Part shown: piece by piece, positions 8,900-17,750 of the stretch
Numbering within the stretch: the stretch's first letter is position 1
How the letters are laid out: every line of letters begins with the position of its first letter
Assembly: GCA_910583675.1 (NCBI GenBank)
Contig: CAJTYH010000013.1
Coordinates: 1 to 64,000, forward strand
Reading direction: 5' to 3'
Origin: an uncultured Muribaculaceae bacterium
Lineage (GTDB): Bacteria; Bacteroidota; Bacteroidia; Bacteroidales; Muribaculaceae
Length of the DNA: 64,000 nucleotides
The notes under the pieces: model-generated
Told to the model about the DNA's origin: nothing
The model's database searches: none
Seen by the model: the letters and a program-made list of their open reading frames with translations, nothing else
Translations under genes and position numbers: made by a program

Positions 8900-8946
8900 A
8901 CAAACTCCGGGCAATTTCCACTCTTCCCAAATACTAAAAAACTGAA

Positions 8947-9001
8947 AAACCGGCTCTGGCGCGTCACTTGATGGTTCTGTGATACTCCGTGGAGCCGGTT
9001 T
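8947..9001 (-). terminator. Intrinsic terminator after HdeD-like gene
   Basis: AAACCGGCTC (8947-8956) pairs with GAGCCGGTTT (8992-9001) around a 35-base loop. Leftward of the stem runs TTTTTCAGTTTTTT. It lies about 70 bases after the stop of the HdeD-like gene. Confidence 0.65.
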
Positions 9002-9070
9002 GTTGGTTAGCTGTCAGTTTTCAGTCGTTGTCGGTGAAAGCTGTATGGGCGAACAGTGCCCTGGCAAGGG

Positions 9071-9625
9071 TTATTCCTGACGGTATGGCTTCATGTCGTA
9101 GGAAGCCATGGCGAGGGTGAAGCCCCAGTAGATGAATGCAAGCGCGGAGAGGAAGCTGACCATCATCATGTTCTGGGTGTAACCCGCTTCCATGAAGAAG
9201 AATCCGAGGATGAGGAGCAGGATGCCGTTGATCAGGTACATCCACCAGTAGCGTTTGGCCCTGGAGGTCACCGATGCGATGATCCATGCTATGCCCCAGA
9301 AAATGAATACCACAGCGAGGAAATAGGGGAATACGAGTTCGGAAAGAATGATGCTGCGAACCAGCATGAAGCCTACGAACATGTCGATGACACCTCCGGC
9401 GAGCCACCATCCCCATCCTCTCGGCCTGTTTACACCGGCTGATACGCAGAGCTGTACGATGCCGGTGAGGATCAGCAGCCATCCGAATATCTGCGACGCA
9501 ACCGCGAATCCGGCTGCCGGCCAGAACCAGTATGCGAAGCCACCGAGCACTAACAAAATCCCTACGACGAGGACGAGCCACCAATATTTGGTCTGTCCCC
9601 AAAAATTCATTGATAAGGTCTTCAT
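9071..9625 (-). CDS. HdeD/DUF308-family membrane protein
   Basis: Inner-membrane protein of 184 residues with about six hydrophobic segments arranged as repeated helix pairs, as in HdeD of Escherichia coli, a membrane protein linked to acid resistance at high cell density. The repeated pattern is a helix ending in GG followed by a tryptophan-rich helix (FGWLLILTGIVQL, then WWLAGGVIDMFVGF). The molecular activity of the family is not established. It is a single gene, divergent from mutS2, with its own terminator. The ATG at 9625 gives a short polar N-terminus before the first helix. The role in acid stress is carried over from the E. coli protein and is not proven here. Confidence 0.8.
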   Translation of the reverse strand: MKTLSMNFWGQTKYWWLVLVVGILLVLGGFAYWFWPAAGFAVASQIFGWLLILTGIVQLCVSAGVNRPRGWGWWLAGGVIDMFVGFMLVRSIILSELVFPYFLAVVFIFWGIAWIIASVTSRAKRYWWMYLINGILLLILGFFFMEAGYTQNMMMVSFLSALAFIYWGFTLAMASYDMKPYRQE

Positions 9626-9721
9626 AATATAATAAATTTGTGAAACATTGTTTTGCGGAAATGCATGGGGAATCGGATTATCCCCCGCTTTGGTAATATA
9701 ACATCCCGCTCAGGTAAATAG

Positions 9722-9751
9722 TTGGTGATAATCGAAAAATCAGTAACTTTG
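9722..9751 (+). promoter_or_regulatory. Promoter for mutS2
   Basis: TAACTTTG at 9744-9751 matches the -7 consensus. TTGG at 9722-9725 is an imperfect -33 box 18 bases upstream. The -7 box ends 36 bases before the TTG start codon. Confidence 0.5.
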
Positions 9752-9787
9752 CATGAAGTTTCCAACCAACCAAATTAATACGAGGCT

Positions 9788-12265
9788 TTGATATATCCCG
9801 ATACTTTTGAGAGGAAGATAGGGTTTGATGCCGTGAGGACGCGTCTCCGTGAGTTGTGTGCGTCCACCTTGGGCAAGACCCGTGTGGACGACATGTCCTT
9901 TTCCGATGATTTTTCTGTCGTAGAGCTTGAACTTGGACGCACGGCTGAGATGGCCGCGATACTTGCCGGTGCGGAGCCGTTTCCGCTGAGGGGGCTTCAT
10001 GATGCCACTCCGGCATTGAAGCGTTGCCGCATAGAGGGCGCGAGCCTTAACGGCGAGGAGCTGCTTGACATACGTCGCACCCTCGGTGCCATGGATGAGG
10101 TGTGCCGTTTTTTTACGGCGGCTGCCGGGGGATTGGACGAGGATGGCGCCCCTATTGCCACCCCTTATCCTCTCTTGTCTGACCTTGCAGGGGGGATTTC
10201 ACCTTTCCCGGAGGTCATACGTGCCATAGACCGGGTGCTTGACCGGTACGGAAATGTGCTTGACAACGCGTCCCCTTACCTCGCGCAGGTGCGTGGCGAG
10301 CTGTCGCGGGTGTCGGCTACGGTGAATTCGGTGATGCGCCGTGTCATTTCCCGTGCCGTCGAGGGTGGGTATCTTGAGAAGGATGTCACGCCCACGGTGC
10401 GCGACGGTCGTCTGGTGCTTCCCGTAGCGCCTATGCACAAGCGCAAGATCAACGGTATCGTGCACGACGAGTCGGCTACCGGAAAGACCTTCTTCATAGA
10501 GCCGGCAGAAATTGTTGAGATCAACAACCGTGCCCGTGAGTTGGAGCTTGAGGAGCGCCGCGAGATAATGCGCATCTTTGCCGATCTTACCGCGTCCATG
10601 CGTCCGCACATACCGCTGATGCTGGAGAGCTACGATGTGATGGGGGAGCTTGACTTCATAATGGCCAAGGGGGAGTATGCGCGTGAGACTGATGCCACCA
10701 TGCCGCATTTCGGCGACGTGCAGGAACTGGAGTGGTATCATGCCACCCATCCCGTGCTGCTGGCATCGCTCAGGAAGCAGGGGAAGGAGATCGTGCCTCT
10801 TGACATAATGCTTTCGCCCGAGAGGCGCATACTTGTCATTTCAGGCCCGAATGCAGGTGGCAAGTCGGTGTGCCTCAAGACTGTGGGGGTAGTGCAGTAT
10901 ATGCTCCAGTGCGGCATGCTCCCGACGGTCTACGAAAATTCCCATATGGGGATGTTCTCCGATATATTCATTGACATAGGCGACGACCAGTCCATAGAGG
11001 ATGACCTTTCCACATATTCCTCCCACCTGCGCAACATGAAGCAGTTCCTTTCGGCGGGACGAGCATCCTCGTTGATGCTCATTGACGAGTTCGGCGGCGG
11101 CACCGAGCCGCAGATAGGTGGTGCCATCGCACAGGCCATCCTCAAGGAATTCAACCGGAAAGGGATGTGGGGAGTGGTGACCACCCATTACCAGAACCTC
11201 AAGCATTTCGCAGAGGAAACCGACGGGTTGGTAAACGGATCCATGCTTTATGATCGCCAACAGATGAAGCCCCTTTTCCGCCTTTCCATAGGCAATGCGG
11301 GCAGCTCGTTCGCCATAGAGATCGCCCGGAAGACCGGTCTGCCCCTCTCCATCATTGACGAGGCGGCGGCGATCGTAGGTTCAGATTACATAAACATGGA
11401 CAAGTATCTCCTTGACATAGCGCGTGACCGCCGGTATTGGGAGAACAAGCGGCAGAGCATCCGCCTTAAGGAGAAGAAGATCGACCAGGTGCTGGAGCGA
11501 TACGAGGAGGATGCCGAGACGCTGCGCAGCAAACGTCGCGAGATCCTGGCGGAGGCCAAGGACGAGGCGCGCAGGATACTCGAGGGGAGCAACGCCGCCA
11601 TAGAGCGCACTATCCGCGAGATCCGCGAAGCCCAGGCCGACAAGGAGCGTACCCGCGAGGCGCGTCAGCGCATGGCTCAGGAGAGGGAGGAGCTTATGGC
11701 TCACCGCGAGTCCGACAATCGTCTTCTGCGCAAGGCTCCCAAGCAGAAAAGAAATCCCGATACTGAGAAGAAAGCCCCGGTTCGCGCCTCCTCCGAATCC
11801 CCGCTCGCCGTGGGGGACAATGTGAAGCTTGACGGCAGTGGCACTCCGGGCAAGATACTTGAAATCCAGGGGAAGGAGGCCATGGTGGCTTTCGGCATGA
11901 TCAAGACCAAGGTGAAGCTTTCGCGTCTCAAGCGCACGCTTAGCCAACCTTCGTCGGGTGCGGCGACCGCGTCGTTTGTCAGCTCATCCACCACCGACCG
12001 GTTGCGTGAACGCCAATTACAGTTCAAGCGCGAGATAGACGTGCGCGGCATGCGTGTCGACGAGGCCATACAGGCCGTGACATACTTCATAGACGATGCC
12101 ATCCAGTTCAATCAGGGTGAGGTGCGCATCCTCCACGGCACCGGTACCGGCGCATTGCGTCAGGCTTTGCGTCAATACCTTGACTCAGTGCCGGGTGTGT
12201 CTTCCTACCGCGACGAGCATGTGCAGTTCGGCGGTGCCGGCATCACCGTCGTCACCCTCGCCTGA
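9788..12265 (+). CDS. mutS2: Endonuclease MutS2
   Basis: MutS homologue of 825 residues without the mismatch-recognition domain; family members bind branched DNA or stalled, collided ribosomes and limit recombination. It has MutS core helices (about 1-300), an ABC-type ATPase with Walker A GPNAGGKS at 353-360 and Walker B ending D433-E434 (LMLIDEFGGG), a long charged coiled coil (about 500-650), and a C-terminal Smr endonuclease domain (about 745-825) with DVRG at 751-754 and HGTGTGALR beginning at H783. The start codon is TTG at 9788, chosen because MIYP is the conserved family N-terminus and no ATG fits. The coding strand is GC-rich compared with the accessory genes that follow. Confidence 0.95.
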   Translation: MIYPDTFERKIGFDAVRTRLRELCASTLGKTRVDDMSFSDDFSVVELELGRTAEMAAILAGAEPFPLRGLHDATPALKRCRIEGASLNGEELLDIRRTLGAMDEVCRFFTAAAGGLDEDGAPIATPYPLLSDLAGGISPFPEVIRAIDRVLDRYGNVLDNASPYLAQVRGELSRVSATVNSVMRRVISRAVEGGYLEKDVTPTVRDGRLVLPVAPMHKRKINGIVHDESATGKTFFIEPAEIVEINNRARELELEERREIMRIFADLTASMRPHIPLMLESYDVMGELDFIMAKGEYARETDATMPHFGDVQELEWYHATHPVLLASLRKQGKEIVPLDIMLSPERRILVISGPNAGGKSVCLKTVGVVQYMLQCGMLPTVYENSHMGMFSDIFIDIGDDQSIEDDLSTYSSHLRNMKQFLSAGRASSLMLIDEFGGGTEPQIGGAIAQAILKEFNRKGMWGVVTTHYQNLKHFAEETDGLVNGSMLYDRQQMKPLFRLSIGNAGSSFAIEIARKTGLPLSIIDEAAAIVGSDYINMDKYLLDIARDRRYWENKRQSIRLKEKKIDQVLERYEEDAETLRSKRREILAEAKDEARRILEGSNAAIERTIREIREAQADKERTREARQRMAQEREELMAHRESDNRLLRKAPKQKRNPDTEKKAPVRASSESPLAVGDNVKLDGSGTPGKILEIQGKEAMVAFGMIKTKVKLSRLKRTLSQPSSGAATASFVSSSTTDRLRERQLQFKREIDVRGMRVDEAIQAVTYFIDDAIQFNQGEVRILHGTGTGALRQALRQYLDSVPGVSSYRDEHVQFGGAGITVVTLA

Positions 12266-12333
12266 TCCAATTCTGTACCCACCCTCATTTGCCCCCAAGA
12301 TAACCCTTGCAACCAAGAGAAATTTATCACGGC

Positions 12334-12380
12334 ATCCGGGTGCAAAAAAGGCGATGTGCCAAATTTCTTGACACATCGCC
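12334..12380 (-). terminator. Conserved repeat-type terminator, copy A
   Basis: GGCGATGTG (12350-12358) and CACATCGCC (12372-12380) form a perfect nine-base stem. Read leftward it is followed by TTTTTTGCACCCGGAT. It ends transcription of the BspA-like gene, whose stop is 27 bases away. Three near-identical copies occur at 26996, 40689 and 46571, each just after a gene in the same relative orientation. Confidence 0.8.
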
Positions 12381-12407
12381 CCCTCTCTTTATTTCACGTA
12401 AATTTTT

Positions 12408-13700
12408 CTATTTCACGTAGATTTTTACGGTTGTTCCTCTGGCCGTCACGAGATACAACCCTGCCGGGAGCTGGATTGTGGTGCATTCGCCTGAGGTCAC
12501 GGTCTGTTGGGCGATGCGTCCGTCGGGTGTCACGATCGTGACTGCAATCCCCGCCTCGCCGTTGATCGCCAGTCCGCCGGGAACAGCCGAGCATTTCCAC
12601 TCCTCGCGGTCGGCTGCTGCCGTCTCTATGCCCGCGCCGACACCGCCATCCTCCACGATCTTTCCGAACTCCTTCCATCCCGGAGCCGCCGCATAAAGTT
12701 CCTTGGCTCCCTGAGGCACATGCAGAGTGAGTTTTGCAGGATATATGGCGTTTTCTTTGATCTCAAAGGAGATGCTGAAAGGCGCTTCGTCTTCCACATA
12801 TATGTCCTTGAGCATTGGTGTGTTCTCAAAGACACCTGCCTTGATTTCCAACTTCGTGTCGCCGCGTTGCTTGAATATGATCTTGTTCAGCGTCTCTAAG
12901 TTCTGGAAGCAGTTTTCCCAGATCCGTACCAATGAGGCATTGATTTTAAGTTCTTCAAGTTTCGGCAGATTATTGAATTGTTTTCGGCTTGTACGTTCAA
13001 TTATTCCTAAATCAAGTTTCTTGAGGTTCGGCATGTCGCTTAGTACGCCAAAATGCGTGATGTCTCCAAAGTCAAAGCTCGCCAAAGTGACTATTGGAAA
13101 AACGAGGCTCTCAAGACCGACATTTATAAACGAATTGCTCTCGAAGTTGATCCTATCCAGTTCATAAAGATCTATTTCTTTCAATGAGGGTAGATTTACA
13201 AAGCTGCCTTTCCCGACTTGTAAAAGTGGGCTGCTCAGCTTTATCTCTTTGAGATCCGGCATGTTTGTGAAATTGTGATTGCCGGTATATATGATTGAAG
13301 GTGGTATCGTTATCCTCTCTATGCCATTGACATCGCGTCCTTTCAATAGCTGATCCGAGAGGCCGCGAACGGTATATTCATCGCCTTTGTATTCGATTGT
13401 TTCCGGGATTTCCAAAATCTTGGAACCGGATGCTTCCGTAAGTTTCTCGTCAGATATGAATGCCAGATTCACATCAGTGCCATATATGGTTCTCTGGAAC
13501 TTGTAGCCATTCTTGTAGAATTGCCCGAGGGCGGCTTCATCCTCTATTATTTCCCCGAATTCTTTCCAACCTTTGGCCTCCTCATATAATTCTTTGGTGC
13601 CTGGTGGCACATGCAGCACCAGTCTCTTGGGCTTGAAGTTGTCTGAGGTGTAGTTGAGTTCAAACGGCACAAGAGATTCTACATACACGTCCTCCAGCAT
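12408..13700 (-). CDS. BspA-like leucine-rich repeat protein, C-terminal part of frameshifted gene
   Basis: Second piece of a surface protein gene whose first piece is 13679-14224. It contains BspA/LRR_5-type repeats (phrases such as LKEIKLSSPLLQVGKGSF) through about residue 310. Two copies of a capping module occur, one at the fragment start and one near residue 300; both run from PML-D-YVE through LHVP-G-KELY to GWKEFG-I-ED. The last 70 residues, with LPAGLYLVTARG and a final KIYVK, resemble the C-terminal sorting domain used by the type IX secretion system. BspA proteins bind host matrix or other cells. Reading resumes correctly at the frameshift near 13708, so the visible start is only the first Met after it. 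The family is clear; the sorting-domain call is tentative. Confidence 0.75.
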   Translation of the reverse strand: MLEDVYVESLVPFELNYTSDNFKPKRLVLHVPPGTKELYEEAKGWKEFGEIIEDEAALGQFYKNGYKFQRTIYGTDVNLAFISDEKLTEASGSKILEIPETIEYKGDEYTVRGLSDQLLKGRDVNGIERITIPPSIIYTGNHNFTNMPDLKEIKLSSPLLQVGKGSFVNLPSLKEIDLYELDRINFESNSFINVGLESLVFPIVTLASFDFGDITHFGVLSDMPNLKKLDLGIIERTSRKQFNNLPKLEELKINASLVRIWENCFQNLETLNKIIFKQRGDTKLEIKAGVFENTPMLKDIYVEDEAPFSISFEIKENAIYPAKLTLHVPQGAKELYAAAPGWKEFGKIVEDGGVGAGIETAAADREEWKCSAVPGGLAINGEAGIAVTIVTPDGRIAQQTVTSGECTTIQLPAGLYLVTARGTTVKIYVK

Positions 13701-14224
13701 AGGTGTGTTTTGAACGCATCTAAAAGAAGAGTTAAACCCACATTTTCGTCTCGTTCAATAAATCGGATTGTTCTGAGGGATTGGATGTCGTAAAAATTGC
13801 CATAGCCTATGGTTTGCAAGGACTTACCAATGGTGAGTTTTTTCAAGTCCGGCAGGTCAAGAAATATATTACCATCTATGCCGCAAATTGAATCCGGGAT
13901 TATTATCTCTTTTATCCCGGCTTTCTGGAATCCTTCGTTATAGCGATGGTTACACCAGAACTCTTGTCCTCCAATTTTCCATGCGGTATATGTGGTTCCT
14001 TCATATTCAACTGTATTTGGGAAGGTAAGTACACCGTCCGAATTTTGAACTTTTTCAAGCGCTTCCTCACTTATGCCGTAGATTCCCGCAGAGTTTTTGT
14101 ATGCTCCGGCATGTGCATATGCCCTAAAGTCGTATCCGTCCTTGCTGAAAGCGAAGTCGGCCATGGCGGTGACAGTTCCTATGATCATGCACAGCACTGT
14201 CAATATGTATTTCCGTAGCTTCAT
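13679..14224 (-). CDS. BspA-like leucine-rich repeat protein, N-terminal part of frameshifted gene
   Basis: First piece of the same gene. It has a signal peptide (about 1-22, ending TAMA), then LRR_5-type repeats (IKEIIIPDSICGIDGNIF, LKKLTIGKSLQTIGYGNF). Homology stops after DAFKT, where the frame changes. Adding one base to the run of four A (13708-13711, read on the reverse strand) restores FKNTPMLEDVYVE, which matches the FENTPMLKDIYVE module later in the gene. The intact product would be about 605 residues. The break is a single-base deletion in a homopolymer, so it may be a true mutation, a reversible switch or a sequencing error. A promoter lies about 240 bases upstream. Confidence 0.75.
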   Translation of the reverse strand: MKLRKYILTVLCMIIGTVTAMADFAFSKDGYDFRAYAHAGAYKNSAGIYGISEEALEKVQNSDGVLTFPNTVEYEGTTYTAWKIGGQEFWCNHRYNEGFQKAGIKEIIIPDSICGIDGNIFLDLPDLKKLTIGKSLQTIGYGNFYDIQSLRTIRFIERDENVGLTLLLDAFKTHLCWRTCM

Positions 14225-14769
14225 ATGTATAATGTTTTAGGTTGTAATATATTTTGATTGGTGTTGAAAAACGTCGAATTGCCACGTGTTGATATGTAGG
14301 ATTATGGCATCTCCTTTCCGGTGATGAGGGAGATGGCAGTAGGCTGCCTTTGGGCGACTGTGAGAATCAGATGGATTAGCAGGGCTCTTTTCATGATCGC
14401 GGTATTTTAAGGTTAATATTGAGGTTGCTTGTATGCTGATTAATTTCCGATATTAGATTTCGTTTGCAAGGTACAACATAAATTTGTAAAATACAAATAT
14501 TTCAATAGCTAAAATTAAAAAAACGACAATTATTTTTCAATCGCATCTTTATGCAGCGAATTTTATACATAATATGCAATTCTTCTATGCTCCAAACCGA
14601 CGCACAATCCATTGCGATCAGGTGATGGTTCAGAAAATTTATTGTGGATTTTAGTGGTTTGACATGGGGTGGACTACCCCTTTTCCCCTCATCCCTTTCC
14701 TATCGTATTTGGTTAATCCAATAGGATTTATTATTTTGCGCTGAAAAACAAATCCAATAAATAAATCCA
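14225..14769. other. 545-base AT-rich intergenic region with one small ORF
   Basis: No recognised gene. On the reverse strand 14302-14394 encodes a 30-residue peptide with a hydrophobic start (MKRALLIHLILTVAQ), lying inside the probable leader of the BspA-like gene. No ribosome site or homologue supports it. The right end carries repeated AATCCAATA phrases just before the KilA-N gene. The region is clearly more AT-rich than its flanks. Confidence 0.4.
14467..14497 (-). promoter_or_regulatory. Candidate promoter for BspA-like gene
   Basis: On the reverse strand TTTG (14494-14497) is followed after 20 bases by TACCTTG (14467-14473), one base short of the -7 consensus TAnnTTTG. The spacing is ideal. 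The predicted leader is about 235 bases. Confidence 0.45.
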
Positions 14770-15294
14770 ATGACCAAGATTATAGCCAAGGACACCACCA
14801 TAAGGACAATGTCAAAAAACGGCATTGACTATATCTGCATCACCGACATAGCAAGACAGAAAAACCCGGTTGAGCCGAAAGATGTGGTAAAGAATTGGAT
14901 GAGGGTGAAGAACACACTTGAATACCTCGGACTATGGGAAAGCTTAAACAATCCCGATTTTAATGGGGTCGAATTCGACCCCATTTTGAAAGAGGCAGGT
15001 TCCAATTCCTTTACGATGAGTCCAAGCCGTTGGGTAGAGCTTACAAACGCAATCGGTATTATCAATAAGTTAGGTCGGGAGGGTGGTACATATCAACGGC
15101 ATGCAGTATACATGCAGTATAGTTGTCGCGCGGGTGGTAAGCGCCTTTATTCCTCGGGGAGGGGATCTTGGTCGGAGGAGAGGCGACGGATGTCGGCGGC
15201 ACGGGAGGTGCGGGCACCGAGGTTCATGATCTTGCGGGCGGTGGTGCAGAGGTTGCCGGGGCCTTCGGCAAGGCGGCGACGCGCCTGGGTGTAG
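14770..15294 (+). pseudogene. Truncated KilA-N domain protein
   Basis: The N-terminus is a KilA-N domain, a DNA-binding fold common in phages and mobile elements. About 108 residues fit the Bacteroidetes KilA-N proteins (ITDIARQKNP near residue 26, then KNWMRVKNTLEYLGLWE and FTMSPSRWVELTNAIGI). Homology stops after GGTY at 15093. Intact relatives continue with a conserved region absent here. The remaining codons to 15294 run antisense into rmuC and look meaningless. A direct repeat ATGCAGTATA (15101-15110 and 15112-15121) sits at the break. The gene is most likely the remnant of a lost mobile element, cut by a deletion. It might still give a short DNA-binding peptide. Confidence 0.75.
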
Positions 15295-16373
15295 GCCGCG
15301 CCGGCTGCGTTGAGGTGGCGGTCGATGTTATCGAGGTCGGATGTGAAGTTTGCGAATTTGTCAAGCATCGTGCCGCTGAGGCGTGCTATCTCCTGCACGT
15401 TGCGGTTTATGGCATCCTGTTTCCAGAGCTGTTCGAGCATGCGCAGTATGGCGATGAGGTGGGTGGGGGAGGAGATGAGCACGCGTTTGCGGTATGCCTC
15501 CTCCCATATGCCCGGCTCGAGGCGCATCATGGCGAAGTAAGCCCCCTCGTTGGGTATGAACATTATTACGAAATCAAGGCGTTTCTCCCCGACGAGATCC
15601 TGATAGCGCTTGTCGGCAAGTTCGGCTACATGCCGGCGCACGGACAGTATGTGGCGGCGTGCGGCATCCTCACCCTCGGGCGAGTCGGCGGCACAGGCCA
15701 CATAGTCTGCATAGGCGCTGAGGGAGACCTTGGAGTCCACCACCACGCACCGTTCGTCGGGGTAGAAGACCACTACGTCAGGCCGCAGCATGCGGCCGTT
15801 GTCGGCAGTGAGGCGTGAACCGTCGGTATTGACGGTGGCCTGTGTGGCGAAATGGATCCCCTTCCTCAGTCCCGACATCTCAAGGAGCCGCTCGAGGATC
15901 ATCTCGCCCCAGTCACCCTGCACCTTGGAGTCCCCTTTGAGTGCGCGTGTCAGTTCCTGTGCTTCCTGGCCGAGGGTGTTGTTCAGTTCGGTCAGTCGTC
16001 TGAGTTCGGCTCTCAACGAAAAGCGCTCCTTGGCTTCGGTGTCGTAGGCGCGGTTCACCGCCGTGCGGAAATTCTCTATGTCGGCTTTGAGTGGTGCGAG
16101 TATCTCGTCAAGGCGCTGTTCCGAGCTTTGTTTGAAACGATCGGTGTGTGTCCGGAAAATCTCGGATGCGAGGTTGCGGAAGCGTTCTTCGTCGGCACGC
16201 CGTTCCGTTTCGTGGCTGCGGGTGGCAGCCGACAGCCGCTCGCGCAGGGATACGTTCTCTATCTGGAGTTGCGTACAGCGTGAATTTGAGTTGCTGAGGC
16301 GCGACAGGAGGTAAAATATCGCAATGAGTGCCAGGAGAATCGTTGCCCCTGAAATGATGTAAAAAACGAACAT
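15147..16373 (-). CDS. rmuC: RmuC-family DNA recombination protein
   Basis: Membrane-anchored coiled-coil protein with a nuclease-like domain; E. coli RmuC limits DNA inversion at short inverted repeats. From the ATG at 16373 the product has 408 residues: an N-terminal membrane helix (about 2-25), a coiled coil (about 30-150), then the RmuC core (from GDSKVQGDWGEMILERLLE through VVVDSKVSLSAY to YLIAILRMLEQLW-like helices). The core has the PD-(D/E)XK-like pattern with VDSKVS. An upstream ATG at 16409 is in frame but adds twelve polar residues in front of the helix, so 16373 is preferred. Its 3' end overlaps the junk tail of the truncated KilA-N gene. The start lies opposite the metal-efflux operon. 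Confidence 0.9.
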   Translation of the reverse strand: MFVFYIISGATILLALIAIFYLLSRLSNSNSRCTQLQIENVSLRERLSAATRSHETERRADEERFRNLASEIFRTHTDRFKQSSEQRLDEILAPLKADIENFRTAVNRAYDTEAKERFSLRAELRRLTELNNTLGQEAQELTRALKGDSKVQGDWGEMILERLLEMSGLRKGIHFATQATVNTDGSRLTADNGRMLRPDVVVFYPDERCVVVDSKVSLSAYADYVACAADSPEGEDAARRHILSVRRHVAELADKRYQDLVGEKRLDFVIMFIPNEGAYFAMMRLEPGIWEEAYRKRVLISSPTHLIAILRMLEQLWKQDAINRNVQEIARLSGTMLDKFANFTSDLDNIDRHLNAAGAAYTQARRRLAEGPGNLCTTARKIMNLGARTSRAADIRRLSSDQDPLPEE

Positions 16374-16431
16374 GTTGTAATTATGCAAAAAATGCCCTTG
16401 GAGATGCAAATCGGACTCGGATGGTAAATGC

Positions 16432-16447
16432 TACCTTTGCAAAGGTA
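16432..16447. promoter_or_regulatory. Back-to-back -7 elements between rmuC and efflux operon
   Basis: TACCTTTGCAAAGGTA is a perfect 16-base palindrome made of two opposed -7 boxes: TACCTTTG pointing right to the efflux operon, and the same sequence on the reverse strand pointing left to rmuC. A further right-facing match, TAATTTTG, lies at 16470-16477. Neither has a clear TTTG at the -33 distance. Confidence 0.5.
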
Positions 16448-16540
16448 ATGATAATTCGGAAATTATCAGTAATTTTGCTCTGAAATAGCATCAGTCGGCC
16501 TCTGTCTCTCCATGTTGCATAGATTAAATCAAACAAACCG

Positions 16541-17749
16541 ATGAATACCAATAGATTGAAGTGTATATTGCCATTTGTGGCTGCTTTTGCCCTCATTGGC
16601 TTCGGCTCATGCCGCCATGAAAAGAACGAACTGGGGCACCATCACCATAGCGAGGCTGAGGAAGCCTCGGAACATGGCGCCCACGATCATGACCATGAGG
16701 GTGAAGAAAGTGCCGAGCCGGAAGGGGAGGGGCATGCCGACGAAATCCTCCTTTCCCCTGATAAGGCGGCAAAACTGGGAGTCGTTGTAACGGAAGTCGC
16801 TCCCGCGCAGTTCTCGGAGGTGGTGACGGTGAGCGGTGAACTTACGGCATCACCATCTGCTCAATCCACGGTCACGGCTCGTTCAGCCGGTATCGTCAAT
16901 CTGGCTTCATCGGCCTATCCCGGATCGGCTGTGACGCGCGGCCAGACCATAGCCACGGTTTCAGGACAAGGGATGGCAGGTGGAGATGCCAATGAGAGCG
17001 CCCGTGTGGCCCTTGCCGCAGCCAAGCGTGAGCTTGACCGCCTTACTCCGCTTCACAAGGACGGGATAGTGTCTACCCGTGACTACAACGCTGCCCTCAT
17101 GGCCTATGAGACGGCAAAGGCAGCCGCAGGGAACGCCACTTCTGCAGGAAGCACCGCCACGGCTCCCATATCGGGCACTGTTACGTCGCTCCTTGTGAAC
17201 CAGGGGCAATACGTTGATGCCGGTGCGCCGATCGCGCAGATTGCCGCATCCTCCTCGCTTACACTCAGGGCAAACCTGCCGGAACGCATGCTCGCCTTCC
17301 TCCCGAAGGTAAGCGGGGCGAGGTTCCGTACTGCATATTCCGATGAAGTCCACGACATATCAGATTTCAAGGGGCACCGCAGTGCCGACGGTGGAAATGC
17401 CGTGGCACAGCAGGGGTATTTCCCCATATATTTCACTTTGTCTAATGACGGTACGCTTTCGGCCGGTTCATTCTGCGAGGTTTACCTCACGGGGGCTGAA
17501 CGCGGGGAGGTGATCTCAGTGCCGGTCAGCGCCCTTAGCGAGCAGCAGGGGGAATATTTCGTCTATGTGCAGGTGCACGACGATGCATATGACAAACGCC
17601 CCGTAAAACTGGGAGCCGATGCCGGCGACCGCGTGGAGATCCTTTCCGGACTGGCTCCGGGAGAGAAGGTTGTCACTTCCGGTACAACGTTCGTTCGTCT
17701 GGCCGAGACTTCGGGAGCCATTCCGGAAGGGCACAGCCACAACCATTAA
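16541..17749 (+). CDS. RND efflux periplasmic adaptor, metal type (CzcB/CusB-like)
   Basis: Membrane-fusion lipoprotein that links an inner-membrane RND pump to an outer-membrane channel. Residues 1-24 form a lipoprotein signal ending GFGSC (C24). Residues 33-65 are rich in His, Asp and Glu (HHHHSEAEEA, HDHDHEG), which suggests metal binding. The lipoyl/hairpin region (about 95-235) and beta-barrel (about 240-320) follow, then a membrane-proximal domain, with a final HSHNH. The His/acid clusters at both ends and the CusA-like pump downstream point to export of a divalent or monovalent metal such as Zn, Co, Cd, Cu or Ag. The sequence does not fix which. First gene of a three-gene operon. Confidence 0.9.
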   Translation: MNTNRLKCILPFVAAFALIGFGSCRHEKNELGHHHHSEAEEASEHGAHDHDHEGEESAEPEGEGHADEILLSPDKAAKLGVVVTEVAPAQFSEVVTVSGELTASPSAQSTVTARSAGIVNLASSAYPGSAVTRGQTIATVSGQGMAGGDANESARVALAAAKRELDRLTPLHKDGIVSTRDYNAALMAYETAKAAAGNATSAGSTATAPISGTVTSLLVNQGQYVDAGAPIAQIAASSSLTLRANLPERMLAFLPKVSGARFRTAYSDEVHDISDFKGHRSADGGNAVAQQGYFPIYFTLSNDGTLSAGSFCEVYLTGAERGEVISVPVSALSEQQGEYFVYVQVHDDAYDKRPVKLGADAGDRVEILSGLAPGEKVVTSGTTFVRLAETSGAIPEGHSHNH

Positions 17750-17750
17750 G

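Noticed and set aside
14302..14394. 30-residue peptide in the leader of the BspA-like gene
   Set aside because: Noted in the intergenic entry only; hydrophobic start but no conservation evidence, no ribosome site and no regulatory codon pattern.
15168..15818. 216-codon forward open frame opposite rmuC
   Set aside because: Val/Gly-rich composition typical of antisense GC-rich sequence; rmuC motifs on the reverse strand explain the region.
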